Source of the DNA: Alphaproteobacteria bacterium
GTDB lineage: Bacteria; Pseudomonadota; Alphaproteobacteria; Bin95
Direction: 5' to 3'
Assembly: GCA_022826185.1 (NCBI GenBank)
Contig: JAJDVH010000065.1
Span: forward strand, 1 to 39,716
DNA length: 39,716 nt
Part shown: one piece after another, positions 15,305 through 22,850 of the stretch
How the letters are laid out: each line of letters begins with the position of its first letter
How positions within the stretch are numbered: position 1 is the stretch's first letter
The notes under the pieces: generated by a model
The model's database searches: none
What the model was told of the DNA's origin: nothing
The model's input: the letters and a program-made list of their open reading frames with translations, nothing else
Made by a program: the position numbers and the translations under genes

Positions 15305-16426
15305 ATGAGATCGCGCCGGCGGGGCAGTCACGGCCTCAGCCTCTTCGGCTCGCTTCTGGCGATGGCGCTGCTGGGATCGCTGATCCTCGGCGTGGTGGTC
15401 TGGCTGGAGGAGCGCGCGCTCGAGGATCGCGCGCGGCTGGCGGGAAGCAAGCTGGAGACCCTCGCGCATGCGGTCAGCTCCTACGTGCACAGCAACTTCC
15501 GGGATTTGCAGCTTAGGGTGCCTGCGGGATCGCCACAGACGACCATCACGGCGGCGGAGCTTTCAGCGGTGCTGCCGGAAGGCTTTTCGCCGGTGGATGC
15601 ACTGGGGCGGGGATATCGGGTGATGGCGATGCGGGCGGGAACGACGGGGGTCGACGTTCTGGTCGCGCAGACCTTGCCGGCGGGAGACGCCTTCGTGCCG
15701 TCGGCGGCGCTTCTGGGCGAGCGCTACGGCGGGGTGCGCATGGGCGTGGTGGCGCCGGAGGCGTCGACGCGCCTGCGGGGGCCGGCGATCGACGTGGACG
15801 TGAGTGCGTTCCAGACCGCGTTCTCGGGAGTGCCGGCGGTGGGTGCTCTCGCCGCGTTCGGCAGGTTCGACCACCAGAACGTGTTCGGCGACATGCTCTA
15901 CCGGATCGAAATTCCCGGGTTCCCGGACGCCAACCGGATGGAGACGGCTCTCCATCTGGGCGGCAACGACATCGCGGGCGCCGGACTGGTGGAGGCGCAG
16001 AGCTTCGATGTGGAGGAAGACATCGAGGTGAACGGGGCGCTCGAGGTCGAGGGCGAGTTGACGGTGGGCGAGGCGGTCACGGTAACGGGAGAGGTGACCG
16101 TCGGCGGCGCGATGACGGCGGGAAGCGGGGAATTCGACGGCCTGGTGAAGGCGGACACCGTGGAAGCCGAGACGAGCATGGAGACGGTCACGGTGACGGC
16201 GAGCGGGACCGTGACGGCGGAAACGGTCTCGGCCACGGGCGCGATGACTGCCAACAGCGCGACGATCGGCGACCTGCAGAGCGCGACCATGGATGCGCAG
16301 ACGGTGACGGCGACGAATGTGACGGCGGAGAACGTGTCGCTGAACACGATGCGTGCCACGGGGTCGATCGCGGCGGCGACGGCCGGCATCTCGAGGCTGA
16401 CGGTGGGGAGCTGCTCGGGATGTTGA
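15305..16426 (+). CDS. pilV: PilV-like minor pilin/adhesin, copy 2
   Basis: The 373-residue protein has a prepilin leader (MRSRRRGSHG), a probable cleavage after Gly10 and a hydrophobic helix starting LSLFGSLLAMALLGSLILGV. A globular part leads to FGDMLYRIEIPGFPD and NRMETALHLGGNDIAGAG (about residues 210-227), the shufflon PilV constant-region signature. The tail is a run of short Thr/Val-rich repeats (EVEGELTVGEAVTVTG, GTVTAETVSATGAMTA and similar), as in fibrous adhesins, ending ISRLTVGSCSGC. It resembles copy 1 at both signature regions. It lies downstream of the inverted TA cluster, so transcription must either read through that cluster or start just upstream. Confidence 0.8.
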   Translation: MRSRRRGSHGLSLFGSLLAMALLGSLILGVVVWLEERALEDRARLAGSKLETLAHAVSSYVHSNFRDLQLRVPAGSPQTTITAAELSAVLPEGFSPVDALGRGYRVMAMRAGTTGVDVLVAQTLPAGDAFVPSAALLGERYGGVRMGVVAPEASTRLRGPAIDVDVSAFQTAFSGVPAVGALAAFGRFDHQNVFGDMLYRIEIPGFPDANRMETALHLGGNDIAGAGLVEAQSFDVEEDIEVNGALEVEGELTVGEAVTVTGEVTVGGAMTAGSGEFDGLVKADTVEAETSMETVTVTASGTVTAETVSATGAMTANSATIGDLQSATMDAQTVTATNVTAENVSLNTMRATGSIAAATAGISRLTVGSCSGC

Positions 16427-16803
16427 GGGCGGCGGCTGTCGTGGGACTACTCGTGCTCGCGGCGAGCGCGGGGTGCCAGGACGCGCTGGCGCAGGACGGC
16501 GGGGCGAGGCCGGGCGTCGGGGTGGAATCCCGGCCGGCGGCAGGCTCGGGCGGCGGCGGGAGTACCGCATGGAACGCGGCGAAGGGGAGCGCGTTCGTTG
16601 TGCTGGAGGGGCTTCGGGCCGACATCCAGATGCTCTCGGCGTTGCGGCTGCTTCAGACGCGGCTTCTCGAATGGAACGCGGAGCTGATGGCGAGCGGGGC
16701 CGCGATCGTGTCGCTGGAGGCGAGCCTGTGCGAGGAGGCCGAGGTGGAGGTGTGGTGCGAGATCCTGCCGGCGACCTTCGGCCGGGCCGGGGGGGACGGA
16801 TGA
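16420..16803 (+). CDS. Small lipoprotein of unknown function
   Basis: The 127-residue protein starts with a lipoprotein signal (AAAVVGLLVLAASAGC; Cys about residue 19). A Gly-rich linker follows, then a helical region (FVVLEGLRADIQMLSALRLL, QTRLLEWNAELMASGAAI) and two more Cys (LCEEAEVEVWC). I do not recognise the family. The start overlaps the end of the second pilV-like gene by 7 bases and its stop overlaps the prepilin peptidase start, so it is tightly built into the pil operon. Confidence 0.65.
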   Translation: MLRAAAVVGLLVLAASAGCQDALAQDGGARPGVGVESRPAAGSGGGGSTAWNAAKGSAFVVLEGLRADIQMLSALRLLQTRLLEWNAELMASGAAIVSLEASLCEEAEVEVWCEILPATFGRAGGDG

Positions 16804-17939
16804 GCGCGGTGGATGCGGTGCTGGCTGTGGCGGTGACGGGGGCGATGGTGGCGATCGCGGCGGTGGACGCGCGGCGGTTCCAGATCAGGCCCCCGCTCGT
16901 GCTCGTGCTGCTGGGCGCAGGCGTGCTCTGGCAGGTGTTCGGCGCGGGCCAGGCGGTGGTGTCGGACGGCTTCTGGGTGCCGGCGGTAGGCGCTGCGCTC
17001 GGGGTGGGCCTGGTCGTCGCGCAGATCGGGGTGGCGCGGGCCGCGGGGCGGCGCTGGCCGCTTTTCGGCGGCGATGCGCTTCTGCTGGGGGCCTTCGGCT
17101 GGGTCCTGGGCCCCTTGGGGCTCGCCTGGTCGCTGGTGATCGGCTCGGCGTGCGCGGTGGCTCACCGCGTGTGCGTGCAGCGCCGGCGCGGGCGCAGCGT
17201 CTTTCGCGGGTATTGCCCGCTGGCGCCGGGGCTCACCGTAGGCGCGCTTGCGGTGTTCCTGTGGCTGCACGCCGGCCTGAGCCTGGCGCAGGAGGCGGAG
17301 CCTGCGGCCGGCGACGGCGAGCCCATGCGGGCGACGGAGTCGGTCGTGGTGGACGCGGCCGCCATGCCGGACGAGGTCGCGGCGCGCGAGGTGTCGGTCG
17401 AGTGGCACGAGCCGGTGAGCTTCGCCGCCGCCGTGCGCAGGATCGCGCAGGCGTCGGGGGTGGCCGTCGAGGTCGAGGAGCGGCCGTCGCGGGTCGCCGG
17501 CGGCGCGGTCGAGCTGGAGGAGCCGGAGCCGCTGCAGATGCTGTTCAAGGGCGCGCTGCGGGTGCTGGTCGAGGAGGTCTCGCGCCGGACCGGGTATGCC
17601 TGGACGTGGCGGGACGGCTCGCTGGTGTTCTTCCGCTACTGGGACAGCGAGCACGAAGGCGCGATGGCCGGGGTCGTCGAGTCCTGGCTGGTCGACAAGG
17701 AGCTCTATCCGACGGTGAGGGACGTGCTGCGCAGCTGGGCGGGGCGGGTCGGCTGGTCGGTGGTCTGGAAGTCGGCGCACGAGTACGCGGTCGGCGCCGA
17801 CGCGAGCTATTCGGGGGAGTTCCTGCAGGCGGTGGACCTGCTGTTCGCCGATCCCGGGATCAGGCGCTCGCTCGTGGTCACGGCCTACAGCCGGAACTCC
17901 CAGCTCGTGGTCGAGGACGCAGGCGCGGTGCGCAGATGA
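16800..17939 (+). CDS. Prepilin peptidase (A24) fused to a PilL/TcpQ-like periplasmic domain
   Basis: Residues 1-160 look like the catalytic half of type IV prepilin peptidases: several membrane helices, the first catalytic Asp in AVDARRFQIRPPLVLVL (Asp23) and the second in PLFGGDALLLGAFGWVLG (Asp92), equivalent to the GxGD motif. Such enzymes cleave pilin leaders; PilU does this in R64. The frame then continues, without a stop, through a last hydrophobic segment ending LSLAQ (about 160-164). It enters a periplasmic-type region: EVSVEWHEPVSFAAAVRRIA (STN-like), then PTVRDVLRSWAGRVGWSVVW and GEFLQAVDLLF, which fits the TcpQ/PilL C-terminal domain that works with secretins. SLA before Gln164 would suit signal peptidase, so the protein may be split after insertion. 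It is 379 residues, longer than a peptidase alone. Confidence 0.78.
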   Translation: MSAVDAVLAVAVTGAMVAIAAVDARRFQIRPPLVLVLLGAGVLWQVFGAGQAVVSDGFWVPAVGAALGVGLVVAQIGVARAAGRRWPLFGGDALLLGAFGWVLGPLGLAWSLVIGSACAVAHRVCVQRRRGRSVFRGYCPLAPGLTVGALAVFLWLHAGLSLAQEAEPAAGDGEPMRATESVVVDAAAMPDEVAAREVSVEWHEPVSFAAAVRRIAQASGVAVEVEERPSRVAGGAVELEEPEPLQMLFKGALRVLVEEVSRRTGYAWTWRDGSLVFFRYWDSEHEGAMAGVVESWLVDKELYPTVRDVLRSWAGRVGWSVVWKSAHEYAVGADASYSGEFLQAVDLLFADPGIRRSLVVTAYSRNSQLVVEDAGAVRR

Positions 17940-18463
17940 CGCGATGGGGCATGGCGCGCTTCAGGCGGGCCGGCTGCGGCGTGGCGCTTGGCGTCGCGGC
18001 CGCGGCGGGCGGCTGCGAGTGGCTGGACGCGCCGGAGGCGCCCGTGACGGCTGCGGTGCCCCGCATGGCGGAGGCGGCCGAACTCCGGCTCAGCGATGCG
18101 GCGCTCCGGGCGGAGCGCGCGCTGACGACGCTCCAGAGAATCAAGTCGGGCACGGATCCGGAGCTGGGCGCGGAGATACCGCGCCTCGTCGATCCGGACC
18201 TGATGCAGGCGGTGACGCTGGACTGGGTGGGACCGCTCGCCTCGCTGCTGGAGAGCCTGGCCGGGCAGGCGGGTTACGGCTTCGAGGTCGCCGGGCCGGA
18301 GCCGGTGACGCCTCTCGTGGTGTCGGTATCGGCGGAGAACCGGCCGCTGATCTTCGTGCTGCGCGATGCGGGCCTGCAGGTCGGCTCCGGCGCCCTGGTC
18401 GTGGTGGACGCCGGCAGCCGCCAGGTCCGTCTGGACTGGCGGCCGGGCTGGGAGTCGGGGTGA
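17936..18463 (+). CDS. dotD: DotD/TraH outer-membrane lipoprotein of the type IVB secretion system
   Basis: The 175-residue lipoprotein has the lipobox AAGGC at about residues 23-27, then helices (ALRAERALTTLQRIK). The DotD domain follows: DPDLMQAVTLDWVGPLASLL, GQAGYGFEVAGPEPVTPLVV, IFVLRDAGLQVGSGALVVVD. DotD, with DotC and DotH, forms the outer-membrane core of Dot/Icm and IncI transfer systems. The ATG overlaps the upstream stop (ATGA), joining pil and tra genes, and dotC follows with TGATG, as R64 traH-traI. Confidence 0.88.
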   Translation: MTRWGMARFRRAGCGVALGVAAAAGGCEWLDAPEAPVTAAVPRMAEAAELRLSDAALRAERALTTLQRIKSGTDPELGAEIPRLVDPDLMQAVTLDWVGPLASLLESLAGQAGYGFEVAGPEPVTPLVVSVSAENRPLIFVLRDAGLQVGSGALVVVDAGSRQVRLDWRPGWESG

Positions 18464-19371
18464 TGGGGCGCGTGACCGGGCCGCGTTGCCTGTTGCTGGC
18501 GCTGGCGGTTGCGGCGCCGGCCCTGGGCTGGTGGCCGGGCCAGGCCGTGGGCGCGGAGGCGCCGCCCACACTGGAGGAGCTTTACCGGGTGAGGCCCGGT
18601 AGCGACGCGGGCACGGTGTCGTTCGCCGAGGAGAAGCGGGGCGAAGCCATGCGCCTCGCGGCCGTGGCCTTCGGCGCGCAGGCCGGCCTTGCCAGGCGGA
18701 GCTGGGAGATCGCCGGGATGCTGCACGGGTTCGAGCGGCAGCTCACGCGCATCTACCGCTTCGACCAGCTCGTTCTCAGGCGCAGCGGCTTCCAGGTGCT
18801 GCCCCCGGTGCTGGGTGAGACCCGCCAGGCCTTCCGGCTTGCGCGGACGCGCACGCGGGCGGCGAGTGCCGAGAGGGTGCTTCGGATCGTCGAGGCGGAG
18901 CGCATCGTGAGTGCGGTGCCGCACTGGCGCGACTTCGTGGTGCGGCGCTGGCGGCTTGCCGAGCCGCCGGCGGCGGTGCTGTTCCCGCGCGACGAAGACG
19001 AGGAGGCGCGGTGGCGGCGCTGGCTGGGCGAGGGCTGGCTCATGGGCCGGCGGCAGGCCGAGGACGTGTTCGCGTCCGACCTGGACCGGCTCAACCGCAC
19101 CTTCGAGGGGATCGTTGCATGGCACAGGCTGCGCGAGGCCGCGATGGTCTCGGCGCCGGTGGTGCTGGCGGAGCGGACCGGAGTCAGCGGCGGCGGCAGG
19201 CTCATGCGCATCGGCGAGCTGGTGGTTCATATCGCCGATTGGGCGGCGCTGAACCCGCGCTCCGAGGAGTGGCGGGTGATGCATCAGGCCGCGCCGCTCG
19301 ACGTGGAGGTGGAAGTCGGCGGCGTGGCAGAGGCGCATCGGCTGCGGCCGGAAGAGGGGGCCGCGCCGTGA
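18463..19371 (+). CDS. dotC: DotC/TraI outer-membrane core component
   Basis: The 302-residue protein has an N-terminal signal peptide (CLLLALAVAAPALGW) without a clear lipobox, unlike the lipoprotein DotC of Legionella. Family landmarks include RGEAMRLAAVAFGAQAGLA, a helical middle and the C-terminal block RTGVSGGGRLMRIGELVVHI then ALNPRSEEWRVM, close to the DotC 'GVTGGGxEMRIxDRxxRIT...LNPxxxxWR' pattern. Its stop overlaps the GTG start of dotB (GTGA). Order and spacing match the R64 traH-I-J cluster. Confidence 0.88.
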   Translation: MGRVTGPRCLLLALAVAAPALGWWPGQAVGAEAPPTLEELYRVRPGSDAGTVSFAEEKRGEAMRLAAVAFGAQAGLARRSWEIAGMLHGFERQLTRIYRFDQLVLRRSGFQVLPPVLGETRQAFRLARTRTRAASAERVLRIVEAERIVSAVPHWRDFVVRRWRLAEPPAAVLFPRDEDEEARWRRWLGEGWLMGRRQAEDVFASDLDRLNRTFEGIVAWHRLREAAMVSAPVVLAERTGVSGGGRLMRIGELVVHIADWAALNPRSEEWRVMHQAAPLDVEVEVGGVAEAHRLRPEEGAAP

Positions 19372-20537
19372 GCCCGGAGTCGCGATGGCCGGGCGGCGAG
19401 CACGTGTTCGATCCGGGCGAGGTCGACTCCTTTCTCATGTGGGCGGTGGAACAGGGCGCCTCCGACGTCTCGTTCCAGACGCGGTGTCCGGCCTTCATCG
19501 AGGTCGACGGCGTTCTGAGGCGGGCGACGCGCGTGCTCGTGGACGGCCCGGCGATGGAGCTGCTGTGCAAGACGTTCTTCGGAGAGACCGCCGATCCTCT
19601 GTTGCGCGGCGGCGATGCGATCGACACGGCGCACACGGTGAAGCGCGGCCGGGGCGAGGCGGCGCAGAGGTTCCGGGTGAACCTGTCGGCGGTGCAGGTG
19701 GAGAGCGCGTTCGCGGTGAACATCACCATGCGCGTGCTGCCGGGCGCGCCGCCGGCGCTCGACGATCTGGGCATCGAGGACGAAGTGGCGGAGCCGTGGC
19801 GGACCTGCCGGGGCCTCACGCTGGTCACGGGCGTGCCCGGCAGCGGCAAGTCGACGCTGCTTGCGGCGGGGACGCGCAACCTTCTGGAGACGGGCGCCGG
19901 CCGGGTGCAGAGCCTGGAGTCGCCGATCGAGTTCGTGTTCGACGGAATCGGCGGCGAGGAGGCGCTGATGTCGCAGTCGGACATTCCGGAGCATTTCCCG
20001 GATTTCAAGACGGGGCTCCGGGCGTGCCTGCGCCGCCGGCCGGCTGCGGTGATCGTGGGCGAGGCGCGGGACCTGGAGACGGTGGAGGCGGTGATCCGGG
20101 CCGCCGACTTCGGGATCGCGGTCTACACGACGACGCACACGATAGGGGTGGCGGCGACCATGCGCCGGCTGCTGGCGGAGTTTCCGGTGGCGGAGCGGGC
20201 GGAGCGGGGCGCCGCGTTCGTCGACGTCCTCAACGTCGTGGTGAGCCAGATGCTGCTGCCGTCTCCGGGCGGGGGCCGGCATGCGCTGAGGGAGTGGCTG
20301 ACCTTCGGCAGCGGCCTCAAGGCTGCGCTTCTCGACGCGCCGCAGGAGCGCTGGACGGCGATGATCGCCGCCGCGCTGGCGGAGACGGGGAACCATTTCC
20401 GGGCGGCGGCCGAGCGGGCGTTCGCAGACGGGCGTATCGGGGAGGCGGATCTCAGGCGGATTTCGGCCGCTCATGCCGAGGCGAAGGGCGGGCGGGGAGA
20501 CGACCGGGTGCTGCGGCCGGTCGGAGAGGCGCATTGA
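19368..20537 (+). CDS. dotB: DotB/TraJ secretion ATPase
   Basis: The 389-residue protein starts at GTG 19368. It has an N-terminal PilT-like domain (EQGASDVSFQTRCPAFIEVD), Walker A GVPGSGKSTLL (about 154-164), SLESPIEFVF, PAAVIVGEARDLETVEAVIR (Walker B/Asp box region, about 225-244) and the TTTHT His box. DotB is a hexameric ATPase at the cytoplasmic face of type IVB systems, related to VirB11 and PilT. It lies directly downstream of dotC and 15 bases before icmT. Confidence 0.9.
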   Translation: MSPESRWPGGEHVFDPGEVDSFLMWAVEQGASDVSFQTRCPAFIEVDGVLRRATRVLVDGPAMELLCKTFFGETADPLLRGGDAIDTAHTVKRGRGEAAQRFRVNLSAVQVESAFAVNITMRVLPGAPPALDDLGIEDEVAEPWRTCRGLTLVTGVPGSGKSTLLAAGTRNLLETGAGRVQSLESPIEFVFDGIGGEEALMSQSDIPEHFPDFKTGLRACLRRRPAAVIVGEARDLETVEAVIRAADFGIAVYTTTHTIGVAATMRRLLAEFPVAERAERGAAFVDVLNVVVSQMLLPSPGGGRHALREWLTFGSGLKAALLDAPQERWTAMIAAALAETGNHFRAAAERAFADGRIGEADLRRISAAHAEAKGGRGDDRVLRPVGEAH

Positions 20538-20552
20538 GCGGGGGGAGGCGGG

Positions 20553-20834
20553 GTGAGCGAGGAGGAGACGCGCGCTGTTTCATGGCGGGACAGCATGCGG
20601 CCGGTGAGGGTGTACGGGCTGGATGCGCGCCTGCTGATGCTGTTCATGATCTGGGTGTTCCTGCCGGCGTGGTGGACGACGGCGCTGCTGGTGTGCGCGA
20701 TCGCGGCGTTCCGCGTGGCCGAGCTGAAGGGCTACCGCTTCGGCGCGGCGCTCAGGGCCGTGCGGGCATGGTCGGCCGGGCGGCGTCATGCGCTGGGCGG
20801 GGAACGGCTGCGGCGCTTTGTGGACTTTGGCTGA
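20553..20834 (+). CDS. icmT: IcmT/TraK family membrane protein
   Basis: The 93-residue protein matches IcmT/TraK: WRDSMRPVRVYGLDARLLML, WVFLPAWWTTALLVCAIAAF and GYRFGAALRAVRAWSAG. These correspond to 'WRDxxRxxRxxGxDARxxxP...WW...' and the closing Arg-rich segment. The GTG start at 20553 has a GGGGGAGG site upstream. IcmT is a small inner-membrane protein required by type IVB systems. The next gene either starts within it (20768) or at its stop (20834). Confidence 0.88.
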   Translation: MSEEETRAVSWRDSMRPVRVYGLDARLLMLFMIWVFLPAWWTTALLVCAIAAFRVAELKGYRFGAALRAVRAWSAGRRHALGGERLRRFVDFG

Positions 20835-21418
20835 TGTGCCAGGCGGCGCCGGCGCCGGCGGATTTCCTGTACGTGCCCTCCGAGGAGGCGCTGCCGACGC
20901 TGAACCTGGTCGAGGACGGCGCGGGGGCGACGCTGCAGGGCGTGCTCGTGTTGCTGGCGCCCTCCTCGCTGACCGTGCGCTTCGATCGCCGCGTCGAGAC
21001 GGGGAGGCCCGTGGTGGCGCCCTACGGCGACTGGGAGGGGCTGCTCGAGCGCGAGGGGCTTTCCTGGGTGCGCAACGGGACCGAGGTGCACGTCTTCCCC
21101 GCGTGGCTCGAGGAGGACGCGATCGAGCTCGTGGGCACGGACCCGGGAGCGATGCGCTGGCGGGTGGGCTCCGAGGAAAGCCTGCGCGACGTCCTGGAGC
21201 GCTGGTCGGAGCGCGCCGGCGTGGACGTGCTGTGGCTGACGGACCGTCACTACCGGCTGCACGAGGGCCGCGTGTTCGGCGGCAGCTTCGCCGACGCGGT
21301 GGGCGCGCTGTTCTTCTCGCTCTCGCACCTGCCGCACGCGCCGGTGGGCGAGCTCGCCGGCGACGGCGGGGTGCTGTCGGTGCTGCACCGGGCGGTGGGC
21401 AAGGGAGCGGACGGATGA
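20768..21418 (+). CDS. Exported TcpQ-domain protein at the traL position
   Basis: Starting at the ATG 20768, inside icmT, gives 216 residues with a usable signal peptide (TAAALCGLWLMCQAAPAPA, then DFLYV). The ATG at 20834, which shares a base with the icmT stop, would leave no hydrophobic core, so I prefer 20768. The C-terminal half contains MRWRVGSEESLRDVLERWSE, RAGVDVLWLTDRHYRLHEG and VFGGSFADAVGALFFSL, the TcpQ pattern also seen in the prepilin-peptidase fusion. TcpQ-like domains assist secretins. A second copy inside the dot cluster suggests a similar outer-membrane role for the transfer channel. Confidence 0.72.
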   Translation: MVGRAASCAGRGTAAALCGLWLMCQAAPAPADFLYVPSEEALPTLNLVEDGAGATLQGVLVLLAPSSLTVRFDRRVETGRPVVAPYGDWEGLLEREGLSWVRNGTEVHVFPAWLEEDAIELVGTDPGAMRWRVGSEESLRDVLERWSERAGVDVLWLTDRHYRLHEGRVFGGSFADAVGALFFSLSHLPHAPVGELAGDGGVLSVLHRAVGKGADG

Positions 21419-22212
21419 AGACGGTGGGCTGGCTGGCGTGGCTGATGGCCGCGCTTGCGGTGGCGTTCTTCCTGGTCGCGGCGCCGCGAGCGCAGGACGA
21501 GCCGGAGGTGATCGCGGAGCTGCGCGCGCAGGGCGCGGAGATCGTGGAGCTCGGGCGGCAGGGAGGACTCGAAGGCTATTTCGTGAAGCTGCCGGACGGG
21601 AGCGTCTACACGCTCTACGTCACGGAGGAGGGCTTCTCGGTCAACGGGCTGCTCTATGCGCCGGACGGGGGCTTGCTCACGGGCGCGCAGCTGGAGATGG
21701 CGCGGCAGCTGGAAGGACCGGGCCCCGTCGATCCGGAGAAGGCGGCGCTCGAGCAGCGCTTCCTCGAGTCCCTGCAGGGGCACGGCTTCACGGTCGGCGG
21801 GAAGGGACCGGTGGTGGTCGTGTTCGCCGATCCGGAGTGCCGCTGGTCCAGGCTGGTCGTGGCCGAGCTGGCCGAGCGCGCGATGGAAGGCGCGATGCGC
21901 GTGCGCGTGGTGCCGGTGGCGCTGCTGGGGACGGAATCGGCGCTGCGCGCCATGGTCGTCCTGTCGAGCGAGCATCCGGAGCTGGAGTGGTTCTCGCCGG
22001 GCGTCTCGGTGGGGGGCGCGCCGGCGGGCGGCGAGCGGGTGATGGACAACAACCGCCGGTTCGAGGCGTGGGGCGCGCGCGCGGTGCCGCTCACGCTCTA
22101 CCGGGAGAAGGACGGCGATATCGCTGCGGGCGTGGGCGACATCGTCGACATGCGGGCTTTCGTGGCGGGGCTCTACCGGCCGCCGGAGCCGAGGACGGGT
22201 CTTGGGCGGTGA
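21415..22212 (+). CDS. DsbC/DsbG-like thioredoxin-fold protein with CxxS site
   Basis: The 265-residue protein has a signal peptide (WLMAALAVAFFLVAAPRAQ), a DsbC-like N-terminal dimerisation region (GLEGYFVKLPDGSVYTLYV, FSVNGLLYAPDGGLLTG) and a thioredoxin-fold C-terminal domain (VVVVFADPECRWSRLVVAEL). It retains a cis-Pro loop near GARAVPLTLY and the Asn-rich segment MDNNRRFEAWG. DsbC proteins carry CxxC, but here the site is Cys-Arg-Trp-Ser (about residues 141-144), so a resolving cysteine is missing. It could isomerise disulfides or act as a chaperone for Cys-bearing pilus and channel proteins. Start and stop overlap the neighbours. Confidence 0.78.
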   Translation: MKTVGWLAWLMAALAVAFFLVAAPRAQDEPEVIAELRAQGAEIVELGRQGGLEGYFVKLPDGSVYTLYVTEEGFSVNGLLYAPDGGLLTGAQLEMARQLEGPGPVDPEKAALEQRFLESLQGHGFTVGGKGPVVVVFADPECRWSRLVVAELAERAMEGAMRVRVVPVALLGTESALRAMVVLSSEHPELEWFSPGVSVGGAPAGGERVMDNNRRFEAWGARAVPLTLYREKDGDIAAGVGDIVDMRAFVAGLYRPPEPRTGLGR

Positions 22213-22850
22213 GCGCACGGCTGCAGGCGATCCGCCAGGCGGCGCGGCTGGTCGGGTTTCACCGGGACCAGCATCACAGCTGGCGCAGGGCGGCGCTCTT
22301 CCTGGTGGTGACCAACATCCTGACCCTGGTGGTCACGGTCGGGTACATGAACATGCACTCCACGGTCTACGTGACGGTGGCGGCGACCTCGGACGGGCGC
22401 CTGGTGCCGCTCACGCAGCTGAGCGAGCCGATCATGACGGATGCGGCGCTCAAGACGTGGACGGTGAGCGCCGTGACCGAGGCGTTCACGCTCGGCCACC
22501 ACGACTGGCGCATGCGCCTCGGCGCGGTCAGGGAGAGCTTCACCGACCGGGGCTACGAGTCCTTCGTCAACGGACTGGAGGAGAGCCGGTTCCTGGAGCG
22601 CATCCGGGAGAGGCTGCAGGTCTCGTCCTCGGTGGCGCGCGGCGTGCCGGTGGTGACGTCCACCTTCCTCCACGGGGACCGGCTGGTCTGGCAGATCGAG
22701 TTCCCGCTTCTGGTCACCTTCGAAGCGGGATCGAAGACCTTCAGCCAGGAACTGGTGGCGGAGGTCCTGGTCATGCGGGTGCCGCTCTGGGAGCGCGAGG
22801 CGGGGATCGCGATCGAGCAGCTCATCGCCACGAAGGGGAGGGACGCATGA
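22209..22850 (+). CDS. dotI: DotI/IcmL (TraM) inner-membrane core protein
   Basis: The 213-residue protein begins at GTG 22209 (overlap with the previous stop). It has a cytoplasmic N-terminus, one membrane helix (AALFLVVTNILTLVVTVGY, about 28-47) and a periplasmic domain (VPLTQLSEPIMTDAALKTWT, VTEAFTLGHHDWRMRLG, FTDRGYESFVNGLEES). These landmarks match the DotI/IcmL/TraM family, whose periplasmic part has a VirB8-like fold. It sits before dotH as in R64. Confidence 0.88.
   Translation: MSARLQAIRQAARLVGFHRDQHHSWRRAALFLVVTNILTLVVTVGYMNMHSTVYVTVAATSDGRLVPLTQLSEPIMTDAALKTWTVSAVTEAFTLGHHDWRMRLGAVRESFTDRGYESFVNGLEESRFLERIRERLQVSSSVARGVPVVTSTFLHGDRLVWQIEFPLLVTFEAGSKTFSQELVAEVLVMRVPLWEREAGIAIEQLIATKGRDA

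Noticed and set aside
12942-15308. 788-codon plus-strand open frame through the TA region
   Set aside because: It is the antisense of five recognisable minus-strand TA genes and shows no domain itself.
16020-16400. Thr/Val-rich repeats in the second pilV-like gene considered as recombination sites
   Set aside because: The repeats are short and degenerate at DNA level, in direct orientation and in frame; they fit a fibrous protein, not inversion sites.
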